Source: Burkholderiaceae bacterium
GTDB lineage: Bacteria > Pseudomonadota > Gammaproteobacteria > Burkholderiales > Burkholderiaceae
Direction of reading: 5' to 3'
Assembly: GCA_009924985.1 (NCBI GenBank)
Contig: RFQL01000002.1
Coordinates: 1-49,046 of the forward strand
DNA: 49,046 nt
This document shows positions 1 through 7,472 of the stretch, piece after piece (within the stretch, counting starts at the first letter, position 1; every line of letters begins with the position of its first letter). A model generated the notes under the pieces. It had not been told where the DNA came from and did no database searches. It saw nothing but the letters and a program-made list of their open reading frames with translations. A program made the position numbers and the translations under genes.

Positions 1-134
1 TTGTTAAAGAGCTCTCGAAATTGTTTGGAGAAGAGGAGGGCAATAATTCCCCCACAGCCACCTAGCAGTTGCGCCAACCAAAGAGGAAGGGAACCAATCC
101 CCATAAGCATTAGGTGCAATATGAACTTAAACAT
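1..134 (-). CDS. lpxL: Lipid A biosynthesis acyltransferase, N-terminus (cut by window edge)
   Basis: Reading the reverse strand from the ATG at 134 gives 44 residues with no stop before the window edge. They begin MFKFILHLMLMGIGSLPLWL and continue through a hydrophobic, glycine-rich stretch to FSKQFRELFN. A short N-terminus, a membrane segment with LP..L and a following basic/aromatic stretch is the usual start of LpxL/HtrB-type lauroyl acyltransferases, inner-membrane enzymes that add secondary acyl chains to lipid A. The catalytic HX4D motif would lie outside the window, so the assignment rests on the N-terminus and on remembered proximity of such a gene to metK in Burkholderiales. It is divergent from metK. 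LpxM- or LpxP-like activity cannot be told apart here. Confidence 0.7.
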   Translation of the reverse strand, partial: MFKFILHLMLMGIGSLPLWLAQLLGGCGGIIALLFSKQFRELFN

Positions 135-140
135 TCTCTA

Positions 141-146
141 ATGATA
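141..146 (-). promoter_or_regulatory. -10 element of the lpxL-type gene, leaderless geometry
   Basis: On the reverse strand the hexamer TATCAT (4 or 5 of 6 to TATAAT depending on alignment) ends 6 nt before the ATG at 134, so transcription would start at the A of the start codon. No good -35 is visible. Its upstream half would overlap the metK -35 at 165-170, so the two divergent promoters compete for the same 50 bp. Confidence 0.45.
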
Positions 147-164
147 TTCAATTAAATCAGGAAA

Positions 165-193
165 TTAACTTTTTTAGTAGATTCTGCTAAGAT
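165..193 (+). promoter_or_regulatory. metK promoter (sigma-70 type)
   Basis: TTAACT at 165-170 and TAAGAT at 188-193 are separated by exactly 17 bp, each matching the consensus at 4 of 6 positions. Transcription would start near 200. This leaves a leader of about 110 nt before the metK start codon at 311 and puts the in-frame ATG at 194 outside the transcript. Confidence 0.6.
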
Positions 194-199
194 ATGAAA

Positions 200-310
200 A
201 TTCGCCGAGTTAAAGACAACTTGCGGGGCGAATTAAAAAAATCTGCTAAATCGTCGCCGTTGTATTCCCCGGCACGTGAAGTTGTCAGTGCCCTAGAAAT
301 GGAGAATAGA
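200..310 (+). ncRNA. Structured metK 5' leader, candidate regulatory RNA with kissing hairpins
   Basis: Hairpin A pairs 199-206 with 227-234 (8 bp; 6-7 bp if the transcript starts at 200-201). Hairpin C pairs 271-275 with 288-292 (GGCAC/GTGCC). The loop of A contains GACAACTT (215-222), and the loop of C contains its perfect complement AAGTTGTC (279-286). This gives an 8-bp loop-loop helix, or alternatively a long-range helix that excludes A and C and allows hairpin B (256-259 with 270-273). The Shine-Dalgarno GGAG (301-304) begins 8 nt after hairpin C. I do not recognise this as any SAM or SAH riboswitch class. The structure is by eye only. Confidence 0.5.
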
Positions 311-1477
311 ATGGCAAACGATTATTTCTTTACCTCAGAGTCGGTTTCTGAAGGTCACCCTGATAAAGTATCAGACCAAATTTCTGATGCAATTCTTGAT
401 GCGATCTTGACTCAAGACCCTAAAGCGCGTGTTGCGGCAGAAACACTTTGCAACACCGGATTAGTAGTCTTGGCTGGCGAAATTACGACCCATGCAAATG
501 TTGATTACATCCAGGTAGCACGTAATACCTTGCGAGAAATTGGCTATGACAATACTGATTACGGCATTGACTACAAAGGCTGCGCCGTGTTGGTGGCTTA
601 TGATAAGCAAAGCCCTGATATTGCTCAGGGTGTGGATAAAGCCCACGACGATGGCTTAGATCAAGGGGCAGGCGATCAAGGTTTAATGTTTGGTTACGCT
701 TGCGATGAGACCCCCGAATTAATGCCTCTTCCTATTTTTCTATCGCATCGTTTGGTAGAGCGGCAATCGCAATTACGGCGTGATGGTCGTTTAAATTGGC
801 TACGCCCTGACGCAAAGTCCCAAGTTACATTGCGCTATGTCAATGGCAAGCCCGATTCGATTGATACCGTGGTTCTCTCCACTCAGCACTCTGCTGATAT
901 TCCTTTAGAGAAATTACGCGAGTCTGTGATTGAAGAAATCATTAAGCCAGTATTGCCAAAGAACTTGATTAAGGGTGATATCAAATACTTGGTAAATCCC
1001 ACGGGTCGCTTTGTCATTGGTGGTCCACAGGGCGATTGCGGCTTAACAGGGCGCAAAATTATTGTAGATACCTATGGCGGTGCTGCACCGCATGGGGGCG
1101 GCGCTTTCTCGGGCAAGGACCCTTCTAAGGTGGACCGTTCAGCAGCCTATGCAGGCCGTTATGTTGCTAAGAATGTGGTAGCCGCAGGCCTTGCCAGTAA
1201 GTGCCTAATCCAGATCTCGTATGCAATTGGTGTGGCGCGCCCCACTTCGGTGATGGTAAGCACCTTTGGAACTGGCAAGATCCCCGATGAGCAAATTGCG
1301 AAATTGGTATCAGAGCACTTTGACCTTCGGCCTAAGGGTATTGTCAAGATGCTAGATTTGTTGCGACCAATCTATAAAAAAACAGCTGCTTATGGCCATT
1401 TTGGGCGTGAGGAGCCTGAATTTACGTGGGAACGCAAAGATAAGGCTGCGGCACTTAAGGCGGCAGCAGGCATCTAG
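311..1477 (+). CDS. metK: S-adenosylmethionine synthetase
   Basis: Makes SAM from methionine and ATP in the cytoplasm. The 388-residue product has the family's normal length. Visible hallmarks are the N-terminal HPDK segment (residues 16-19), the GAGDQG motif with MFGYA near residue 120, and the glycine-rich [18 protein letters not shown] stretch near residue 263. The frame stays open up to 194, adding 39 residues of non-conserved sequence. I choose 311 because family members start at MANDYFF-like sequence, GGAG sits 6 nt upstream, and the likely transcription start near 200 excludes 194. The gene is followed by ahcY, whose product removes the SAH generated from SAM use. Expression is probably controlled through the structured leader. 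Confidence 0.96.
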   Translation: MANDYFFTSESVSEGHPDKVSDQISDAILDAILTQDPKARVAAETLCNTGLVVLAGEITTHANVDYIQVARNTLREIGYDNTDYGIDYKGCAVLVAYDKQSPDIAQGVDKAHDDGLDQGAGDQGLMFGYACDETPELMPLPIFLSHRLVERQSQLRRDGRLNWLRPDAKSQVTLRYVNGKPDSIDTVVLSTQHSADIPLEKLRESVIEEIIKPVLPKNLIKGDIKYLVNPTGRFVIGGPQGDCGLTGRKIIVDTYGGAAPHGGGAFSGKDPSKVDRSAAYAGRYVAKNVVAAGLASKCLIQISYAIGVARPTSVMVSTFGTGKIPDEQIAKLVSEHFDLRPKGIVKMLDLLRPIYKKTAAYGHFGREEPEFTWERKDKAAALKAAAGI

Positions 1478-1490
1478 CCGAAAACTTGTT

Positions 1491-1496
1491 TACAAT
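1491..1496 (+). promoter_or_regulatory. Possible -10 of an ahcY-specific promoter
   Basis: TACAAT (5 of 6) lies just after the metK stop. A transcript from it would begin near 1503, three nucleotides before the first paired base of the SAH aptamer, which suggests ahcY has its own riboswitch-controlled transcript. No convincing -35 is visible, so read-through from metK is also possible. Confidence 0.4.
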
Positions 1497-1505
1497 TTAA
1501 GTATT

Positions 1506-1596
1506 CCTTCAAGGAGCGTTGCAAGGGGCCGTGATTTATATGCGCCTCCCAGGCTTGGAGGGGAGTTACTTGGTAACTTCATTGCAACCGCGCTCG
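1506..1596 (+). promoter_or_regulatory. SAH riboswitch (S-adenosylhomocysteine aptamer) upstream of ahcY
   Basis: Matches the known SAH aptamer in order and sequence. P1 pairs 1506-1513 with 1554-1561 (8 bp, one G-U). The core strand GAGCGTTGCAA (1514-1524) and the CCCAGGC strand (1548-1554) flank a GC-rich P2. A small P4 hairpin pairs TTAC 1566-1569 with GTAA 1573-1576. The pseudoknot pairs GAGCG 1514-1518 with CGCTC 1591-1595. I recall the Ralstonia crystal-structure aptamer sharing GAGGAGCGCUGCAA, CCCAGGCUCG and GGCGCUC in the same order. The class is known to switch ahcY on when SAH accumulates. The downstream hairpin at 1593-1624 overlaps the pseudoknot strand, which fits an ON switch acting through termination. 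Confidence 0.93.
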
Positions 1597-1630
1597 CTAA
1601 CCCTATTGTCAATTGGTTAGCGAGTTTCTT
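1593..1630 (+). terminator. Terminator-like hairpin competing with the SAH riboswitch pseudoknot
   Basis: CTCGCTAACC (1593-1602) pairs perfectly with GGTTAGCGAG (1615-1624) across a 12-nt loop and is followed by TTTCTT. Bases 1593-1595 are also the end of the riboswitch pseudoknot strand, so ligand-bound aptamer and full hairpin cannot both form. The U-tract is short, so termination may be partial. A second small pairing, GCTCC 1637-1641 with GGAGC 1660-1664, would cover the ahcY Shine-Dalgarno. Confidence 0.7.
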
Positions 1631-1668
1631 GAACTTGCTCCGCTTGACGATCTTTAGCTGGAGCTTGT

Positions 1669-3108
1669 ATGAACACCATTACAGATATCAAACTCGGTAG
1701 CGATTACGCCATTGCCGATATTAATTTAGCTGACTTTGGTCGAAAAGAAATTAAGATCGCCGAAACCGAAATGCCAGGCCTCATGGCCATTCGTGAAGAG
1801 TTTGCAGCAAAACAACCGCTTCGGGGTGCTCGTATTACCGGCTCCTTGCATATGACCATTCAAACCGCTGTGTTGGTTGAAACCCTTGAAGCCTTGGGAG
1901 CCGAAGTACGCTGGGCTTCTTGTAATATTTTCTCGACCCAAGACCATGCAGCAGCAGCAATTGCGGCCAATGGCACACCCGTATTTGCAATCAAAGGTGA
2001 GACCCTAGAGCAGTACTGGGATTACACCCATAAGATTTTTGAATGGGCTGATGGTGGTTTCACCAACATGATCTTAGATGATGGCGGCGACGCTACCTTA
2101 CTGTTGCATCTTGGGACCAAAGCAGAAAAAGATCAGGCTGTTCTTAATCATCCCACGAGCGAGGAAGAGCGCATTTTGTTTGCGGCCATAAAGGGCAAGA
2201 TAGCAGTCGATCCTACTTGGTACTCTACCCGATTAGCCAAGGTAAATGGAGTCACTGAAGAGACAACCACGGGCGTACATCGCCTCTATCAAATGCATGC
2301 TAAGGGCGAACTTCGCTTTCCGGCGATTAATGTGAATGACTCTGTGACCAAGAGTAAGTTTGATAACTTATATGGTTGCCGCGAGTCTTTAGTAGACGCG
2401 ATTAAGCGCGCTACGGATGTGATGATTGCCGGCAAGGTCGCGGTGGTCGCGGGCTATGGTGATGTCGGTAAGGGCTCTGCTCAAGCCTTGCGTGCCCTCT
2501 CTGCTCAAGTATGGGTTACAGAGGTAGACCCCATCTGTGCATTACAAGCTGCGATGGAAGGATATCGTGTGGTAACGATGGACTATGCAGCTGATAAAGC
2601 GGATATATTTGTGACTGCTACGGGTAATTATCACGTGATTACGCACGATCATATGAAGAAGATGAAAGATCAGGCAATTGTTTGTAATATCGGTCACTTT
2701 GATAATGAAATCGATATTGCGGGGATTGAAAAATATACTTGGGAAGAAATTAAGCCTCAAGTGGATCATGTCATATTCCCAGCAGCCAACGGTGCCCCTG
2801 AAAAACGCCTGATTATTTTGGCAAAAGGCCGTTTAGTGAATTTGGGTTGTGGTACAGGCCATCCGTCTTATGTGATGAGCTCATCATTTGCAAATCAAGT
2901 GATTGCGCAGATTGAGCTGTGGGGGGCAGCAGGTACCACTAAGTATCCAGTGGGCGTATACACCCTACCAAAGCATTTAGACGAAAAGGTGGCGCGTTTA
3001 CAGCTTAAGAAGCTTAATGCACAACTAACAGAACTAAATGATCAACAAGCCTCTTATATTGGTGTGAAAAAAGAGGGTCCATTTAAGCCAGAAACCTATC
3101 GTTATTAA
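1669..3108 (+). CDS. ahcY: Adenosylhomocysteinase (SAH hydrolase)
   Basis: Splits S-adenosylhomocysteine to adenosine and homocysteine, relieving product inhibition of SAM-dependent methyltransferases. The 479-residue length fits the proteobacterial form with its extra internal segment. Features in order: [15 protein letters not shown] near residue 56, the HAAAAIA substrate segment near 93, [12 protein letters not shown] near 135, the NAD-binding GYGDVGKG near 262, and the conserved C-terminal KPETYRY. The ATG at 1669 has GGAG at 1660-1663. It lies directly downstream of an SAH riboswitch, so the enzyme's own substrate should raise its expression. metF follows after 15 bp, presumably in the same transcript. 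Confidence 0.97.
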   Translation: MNTITDIKLGSDYAIADINLADFGRKEIKIAETEMPGLMAIREEFAAKQPLRGARITGSLHMTIQTAVLVETLEALGAEVRWASCNIFSTQDHAAAAIAANGTPVFAIKGETLEQYWDYTHKIFEWADGGFTNMILDDGGDATLLLHLGTKAEKDQAVLNHPTSEEERILFAAIKGKIAVDPTWYSTRLAKVNGVTEETTTGVHRLYQMHAKGELRFPAINVNDSVTKSKFDNLYGCRESLVDAIKRATDVMIAGKVAVVAGYGDVGKGSAQALRALSAQVWVTEVDPICALQAAMEGYRVVTMDYAADKADIFVTATGNYHVITHDHMKKMKDQAIVCNIGHFDNEIDIAGIEKYTWEEIKPQVDHVIFPAANGAPEKRLIILAKGRLVNLGCGTGHPSYVMSSSFANQVIAQIELWGAAGTTKYPVGVYTLPKHLDEKVARLQLKKLNAQLTELNDQQASYIGVKKEGPFKPETYRY

Positions 3109-3123
3109 TGCGGACAAATAATC

Positions 3124-3957
3124 ATGGAAATTAGTATTGAGTTTTTTCCACCAAAAACAACAGACGGCTTAGATCGATTAGAGAAAATTAGGCAGCAATA
3201 TAACGCGCAGCTCAATCCAGCTTTTTATTCTGTTACTTATGGCGCTGGAGGCTCGACCCAAGCTGGCACATTGCAGACGGTGCGCATGATTCATGGGGCT
3301 GGTGATGTGGTTGCTCCGCATTTATCTTGCGTTGGAAATACCCGTGCTTTGGTAGCGGAGCTCTTAAGCCACTATAAAGAGCTTGGCATAAAGAAAATGG
3401 TTGCTTTAAGGGGGGATCTGCCATCGGGAATGGGGCAATATGGAGAGTTTCATCATGCCAATGAATTGGTTGAGTATATTCGAAGCCAAACGCAAGACTG
3501 GTTTCATATAGAAGTGGCAGCCTACCCAGAGTCACACCCTCAAGCAAAGTCGCCAGAAAAAGATATTGATTTTTTTGTTCAGAAAGTTCGCGTAGGCGCA
3601 AACTCTGCTATTACACAATATTTTTTTAATTGCGACGCGTATTTTCGATTTGTAGACGAGGTGAGTCGTCGGGGTGTTGATGTTCCAATTGTTGCGGGTA
3701 TCATGCCCATAACGAGTAGCGCTCAATTGTTGCGATTTTCTGACGCCTGTGGCGCCGAAGTTCCTCGTTGGGTAAGACTTAGGCTCCAGTCATTTGGTGA
3801 CGATACTCTTTCAATAAAAGCCTTCGGTGAAGAGGTTGTCACCAATTTATGTGAAAAATTGATTGCTTCCGGAGTGCCCGGATTGCATTTTTACTCATTA
3901 AATCAGGCTGAACCCACCCTCCGAATTACAAAAAATCTTAAGTTAACCAAATCCTGA
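3124..3957 (+). CDS. metF: 5,10-methylenetetrahydrofolate reductase
   Basis: Flavoprotein that reduces 5,10-methylene-THF to 5-methyl-THF, the methyl donor used by methionine synthase (the two metH genes at 27124-30962). At 277 residues it has the bacterial single-domain length. It starts MEISIEFFPPKT, the family signature with the catalytic Glu, has the TYGAGGST segment near residues 38-45 and VALRGD near 93-98, and ends soon after the barrel. It follows ahcY by 15 bp with only a weak Shine-Dalgarno, so it probably depends on the ahcY transcript and may therefore come under SAH riboswitch control. It converges on fau with a 7-bp gap and no visible terminator. Confidence 0.95.
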   Translation: MEISIEFFPPKTTDGLDRLEKIRQQYNAQLNPAFYSVTYGAGGSTQAGTLQTVRMIHGAGDVVAPHLSCVGNTRALVAELLSHYKELGIKKMVALRGDLPSGMGQYGEFHHANELVEYIRSQTQDWFHIEVAAYPESHPQAKSPEKDIDFFVQKVRVGANSAITQYFFNCDAYFRFVDEVSRRGVDVPIVAGIMPITSSAQLLRFSDACGAEVPRWVRLRLQSFGDDTLSIKAFGEEVVTNLCEKLIASGVPGLHFYSLNQAEPTLRITKNLKLTKS

Positions 3958-3964
3958 GTTAAAT

Positions 3965-4573
3965 TCAAACTTTGGGATAAATAGAGGAATTTGTCAAAAT
4001 ATAATCAAGTGGTTGATCATGATCTTGGGGCCTCCAAAGATCATGATTTAGCTTTTGCCAATCGTACGCAATTCCTACTGTTTTAAATAAATGACCCTCA
4101 TTTTTTAGATTAAATATAGTTCGGTCAAAATAACCACCGCCATAACCTAGCCGCCAGTATTGGTTCTGATAAAAGCCCCATCCAACACAGGGAATTAGGA
4201 TGCAATCAGGGTTCACCAAAAAACAATTTTTTGAATTGGGGTCAGGCTCAGGGATTCCAAAGCGATTATTAATTAGTTGATCAGATTCTGACCAACTATA
4301 AAAGCGCATTGTTTTATTAATTTCAATTTTGGGAAGCAGTAGCATTCGCTTCAGGTTTGATTTGCGCCACCATAAAAGCAATTTGATTAAATTTGGCTCA
4401 TCTTTATACGGCCAACAAAAGGCAATTGAATGATAGTCTGAGCAAATATTGGAGAGGAAATCCTCAACATTGCTTAAAAGACCTAAGTTATCTCCTTCAA
4501 AGTTCGGACTTTTTATAAACTTAGCTCGAGTAGATAATAAATTGCGGCGAACTAGATCAATTGGGGTGTGCAT
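3965..4573 (-). CDS. fau: 5-formyltetrahydrofolate cyclo-ligase
   Basis: Converts 5-formyl-THF to 5,10-methenyl-THF using ATP, returning a stored folate to the one-carbon pool. The 202-residue protein carries the family signature G-Y-G-G-G-Y-F-D-R at residues 143-151 and a basic N-terminal RRNLLSTRAKF segment typical of the ATP-binding side. It is convergent with metF, another folate enzyme, and divergent from slt with only 29 bp between start codons. A strong promoter places the transcript start one base before the ATG, so the mRNA is effectively leaderless. Overall similarity to well-known members looks low outside the signature, but the motif and context make the call firm. Confidence 0.88.
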   Translation of the reverse strand: MHTPIDLVRRNLLSTRAKFIKSPNFEGDNLGLLSNVEDFLSNICSDYHSIAFCWPYKDEPNLIKLLLWWRKSNLKRMLLLPKIEINKTMRFYSWSESDQLINNRFGIPEPDPNSKNCFLVNPDCILIPCVGWGFYQNQYWRLGYGGGYFDRTIFNLKNEGHLFKTVGIAYDWQKLNHDLWRPQDHDQPLDYILTNSSIYPKV

Positions 4574-4580
4574 GGATTCA

Positions 4581-4609
4581 ATTATCGAGGGAAAATAGAA
4601 GGATGTCCA
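4581..4609 (-). promoter_or_regulatory. fau promoter, leaderless, overlapping the slt start codon
   Basis: On the reverse strand, TGGACA (4609-4604, 5 of 6 to TTGACA) and GATAAT (4586-4581, 5 of 6 to TATAAT) have exactly 17 bp between them. The predicted start is at 4574, one base before the fau ATG. The -35 box lies inside the second and third codons of slt, so slt transcription and fau initiation should interfere. Confidence 0.75.
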
Positions 4610-6564
4610 AAAATTTATTTACCCCAAAATCAGCAAAACACGCTTTTGCCTTTTTGGCTTGCGTTCTAGTTCTTAATCTCGGACTCTGGCAGCCCGGCTT
4701 TGCCAAATCACCCAATAAGGTTAAAGCGCAACATAATCTATCAGAGTCTTATGAGCTTAGCGAAGCAGATAAATCATTTATTGAGTTACGTGATGCGGCC
4801 AGAAAGAATGATGTGGTTCGGAGTGGGCAGCTAGCAGCCACATTGGTGAACTATCCCTATACAGACTACATCCGCTATTTTCGTATAAAGCCACAAATGT
4901 TTGATAAGGGCAATGAGGCGCGTGCCGATACGATTGTGGATGAAGAGGTGCATGCTTTTTTAAAGACTTATGACAGTACTGCTATTGCTGATCGATTACG
5001 CAATGATTGGTTACTCGTTCTTGGTAAACGAAAAGATTGGCAGCAATTTGATAAGGAGTATCCACTCTTTATGCTTGATGACGACACTAATGTGAAATGC
5101 TATGCATTGCAATCGCGACTTGCAAAGCAAGAAGATCCAAAACGCATCGGGGAAGATGCTTTAAAAACCATGATCGATCCACGTAATTTCGGCTTAGCAT
5201 GTCAAGAGTTAGTTCCCATGCTTGTGCAGGCTAAAGGGCTGACAATAGGTCAGGCAAAAGCGTTAGGGCGCTCTGCTGCCGAAATGAATTTAGAGACTAT
5301 TGGAAAGCGGATCGGAGGCGAGGATCCAATTGCAGCGGTAGTGCGGTCTGCACGTACGGATGCCAGCAAGACTTATCGCGAATTCTTACAGTCCAACACG
5401 CGCTTTAGCAAAGAGGATCAAGCATTGGCTTGGGCAGTTATTGGTCAATTTTTAGCAAAACGTTTGGACCGTAATGCGATCGATGCTTACCGTCGACAAC
5501 AGCAGCTAGGTTTTGATGCCTTCTTATCAACTGAGAGCCAAGAGTGGAAAGTGCGTACTGCCTTACGTGCCCACGATTGGCAATTAACCAAAGACACGAT
5601 TGAGAAAATGAATCCCGCAGTAAGACAAAGGGATCCCGCATGGACCTATTGGTACGGTAGAGCCTATAAAGAGCTAGGCAATTCAGAATTAGCCAATCTC
5701 CAGTTTAAAGAGTTAGAGGACCAATACAACTTTTATGGACAATTGGCCCGGGAAGAGCTTGGAAAGCCAATATTGATTCCTGCTAAAGTCAAAGTGAGCG
5801 AATCAGAAATCAAAGGAATGGCAGTACGTAATGGGTTTGTTCGGGGCGAGCGTTTTTATGCCATGAATTTGCGATTTGAAGGAAATCGCGAGTGGAATTG
5901 GGAGTTGCGTAGTATGGGCGATAAGCAGTTATTGGCAGCGGCAGAATATGCCAAACGGATTCACCTTTATGATCGGACTGTTAATACGGCAGATCGCACA
6001 AAAGGGGAGCATGACTTTTCATTGCGTTACCCCACACCATTTAAAGAGCAATTGAGTCCGATCGCCAAAAATATTGATCTAAACCTGGCATGGGTATACG
6101 GTCTAATTCGGCAAGAGTCACGCTTTATTACAAACGCCTCCTCTTCGGTAGGTGCTTCGGGCCTCATGCAGGTCATGCCCAATACCGCTAAGTATGTTGC
6201 CAAAAAAATTGGGATGAACTCGTATACCAATGAGCGACTAAAAGATACCCAGACGAATTTAACTTTGGGTAGCCACTACCTTAATATGGTGCTACAAGAC
6301 CTCGATGGTTCTTGGGTACTGGCCTCAGCTGCATACAATGCAGGCCCGTCTAGACCAAAGTCTTGGCGTGAGAAATTAACGCAATCAACGGAAGGTGCTA
6401 TCTTTGTCGAATCCATTCCATTTAATGAGACTCGCACTTATGTAAAAAATGTTCTGGCCAATGCAACGTATTATTCACTTTTAATGGATGGAAAGTCGAG
6501 CACCATGAAACAGCGCCTTGGTACTATTCAGCCTAAAACAGCCGTGTTAAGTGAGTTACCATGA
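4603..6564 (+). CDS. slt: Soluble lytic murein transglycosylase
   Basis: Periplasmic enzyme that cleaves peptidoglycan glycan strands to 1,6-anhydro-muropeptides. The 653-residue protein begins with a signal peptide (basic start, hydrophobic run LACVLVLNLGLW, then FAKS). A long alpha-helical superhelical domain follows, and the C-terminal SLT domain contains RQESRF with the catalytic Glu near residue 505, the GASGLMQVMP segment and AAYNAGP. I chose 4603 over the in-frame TTG at 4561 because the signal peptide then starts properly and AGAAGG lies just upstream. GAAAAT at 4591-4596 would also give a leaderless transcript. The stop overlaps the next gene by 4 bp (ATGA). Confidence 0.93.
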   Translation: MSKNLFTPKSAKHAFAFLACVLVLNLGLWQPGFAKSPNKVKAQHNLSESYELSEADKSFIELRDAARKNDVVRSGQLAATLVNYPYTDYIRYFRIKPQMFDKGNEARADTIVDEEVHAFLKTYDSTAIADRLRNDWLLVLGKRKDWQQFDKEYPLFMLDDDTNVKCYALQSRLAKQEDPKRIGEDALKTMIDPRNFGLACQELVPMLVQAKGLTIGQAKALGRSAAEMNLETIGKRIGGEDPIAAVVRSARTDASKTYREFLQSNTRFSKEDQALAWAVIGQFLAKRLDRNAIDAYRRQQQLGFDAFLSTESQEWKVRTALRAHDWQLTKDTIEKMNPAVRQRDPAWTYWYGRAYKELGNSELANLQFKELEDQYNFYGQLAREELGKPILIPAKVKVSESEIKGMAVRNGFVRGERFYAMNLRFEGNREWNWELRSMGDKQLLAAAEYAKRIHLYDRTVNTADRTKGEHDFSLRYPTPFKEQLSPIAKNIDLNLAWVYGLIRQESRFITNASSSVGASGLMQVMPNTAKYVAKKIGMNSYTNERLKDTQTNLTLGSHYLNMVLQDLDGSWVLASAAYNAGPSRPKSWREKLTQSTEGAIFVESIPFNETRTYVKNVLANATYYSLLMDGKSSTMKQRLGTIQPKTAVLSELP

Positions 6565-7472
6565 AACACGATGTTTTACTCGTTGGCGGAAGTGGTTTTA
6601 TTGGAAAAACCATTGCTCAGCAGTTGCAGCAAAAAGGGTTTTCGGTCCTAATACCATCTAGACGTTATAGTGCCGTGCGCGATCTGCGCTTACTGCCAAG
6701 TGCCACTCTTGTTGAGACCGATATCAATCATCGCGAGGCGATTCAGGGGCTGCTCGCAGAGTTAAAACCAGGCGCTACGGTCATTAATTTAGTTGGGATT
6801 CTGCATGACAAAACGGGTGATCCATATGGCCCCGGTTTTAAAAAGGCTCATGTAGATCTTCCCCAAATGCTTCTTCAGGAGATGAAAGCATTTGGTCTAA
6901 AACGCTATTTGCATATGAGTGCTTTAGGGGCGCATTCTCAAGGCCCATCGATGTATCAGAGAAGCAAGGGCGATGGTGAGCGGTGTGTAGAGGACAGCGG
7001 TCTGGATTGGACCATCTTTAGACCATCGGTTGTTTTTGGAACACAGGATCAATTTATAAACACCTTTGTGAGTTTAGCCAAGTTATTTCCAGTAATTCCA
7101 TTGGCCAATACCAAAGCTCTTTTCCAACCTGTGAGTGTCAATGATGTAGCCAAAGCGTTTGTAATGGCCATAGAGGATCCGCGTACTATTCATAGAATTT
7201 ATGAGTTGGTTGGACCCGAGGTATTTAGCATGGAAGACTTAGTACGATTTGCAATTCGCAAAGCGGGTAAAAAGAATCCAGTCATTTCTTTACCAAATTG
7301 GGTCGGATACCTCCAGGCAGTTGCCTTTGAGTTTGGTCCCGGACCCACGCTAATGTCCCGAGATAATATTGCCTCAATGAGTATTCCCAATATATTGCCC
7401 CTTGGTGGCCGCGATGCCTTAAGTGAAGACTTTGGAATTGCTAAACAACGCTTAGAAAGTCTAATTGCTTGA
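6561..7472 (+). CDS. NAD(P)-binding epimerase-like protein, NDUFA9 family
   Basis: Atypical short-chain dehydrogenase/epimerase-fold protein of 303 residues. The N-terminal Rossmann motif GGSGFIG is at residues 8-14, followed by the conserved NLVGIL near residue 80 and the YQRSKGDGE segment near residue 135 in place of the usual YxxxK catalytic pair. The mitochondrial relative NDUFA9 is an accessory subunit of respiratory complex I. Bacterial members are of uncertain role, possibly quinone-linked or an atypical nucleotide-sugar epimerase. It is coupled by ATGA to slt upstream and by a 4-bp overlap to cca downstream. No transmembrane segment is obvious. Confidence 0.85.
   Translation: MKHDVLLVGGSGFIGKTIAQQLQQKGFSVLIPSRRYSAVRDLRLLPSATLVETDINHREAIQGLLAELKPGATVINLVGILHDKTGDPYGPGFKKAHVDLPQMLLQEMKAFGLKRYLHMSALGAHSQGPSMYQRSKGDGERCVEDSGLDWTIFRPSVVFGTQDQFINTFVSLAKLFPVIPLANTKALFQPVSVNDVAKAFVMAIEDPRTIHRIYELVGPEVFSMEDLVRFAIRKAGKKNPVISLPNWVGYLQAVAFEFGPGPTLMSRDNIASMSIPNILPLGGRDALSEDFGIAKQRLESLIA

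Noticed and set aside
197-240. Hairpin A plus the following A-tract as a terminator for leftward transcription into lpxL
   Set aside because: On the reverse strand the A-tract lies upstream of the hairpin as a T-tract, the wrong side for termination, and only a short T run follows the stem.
194-310. N-terminal extension of MetK from the ATG at 194
   Set aside because: The 39 extra residues do not resemble MetK, the likely transcript start is downstream of 194, and a good ribosome-binding site precedes 311. The open frame appears to be a by-product of a structured leader.
4574-4602. 6S RNA next to fau, as in gamma-proteobacteria
   Set aside because: Only 29 bp lie upstream of fau and its transcript is predicted to start at the ATG; nothing of 6S size fits on either side.
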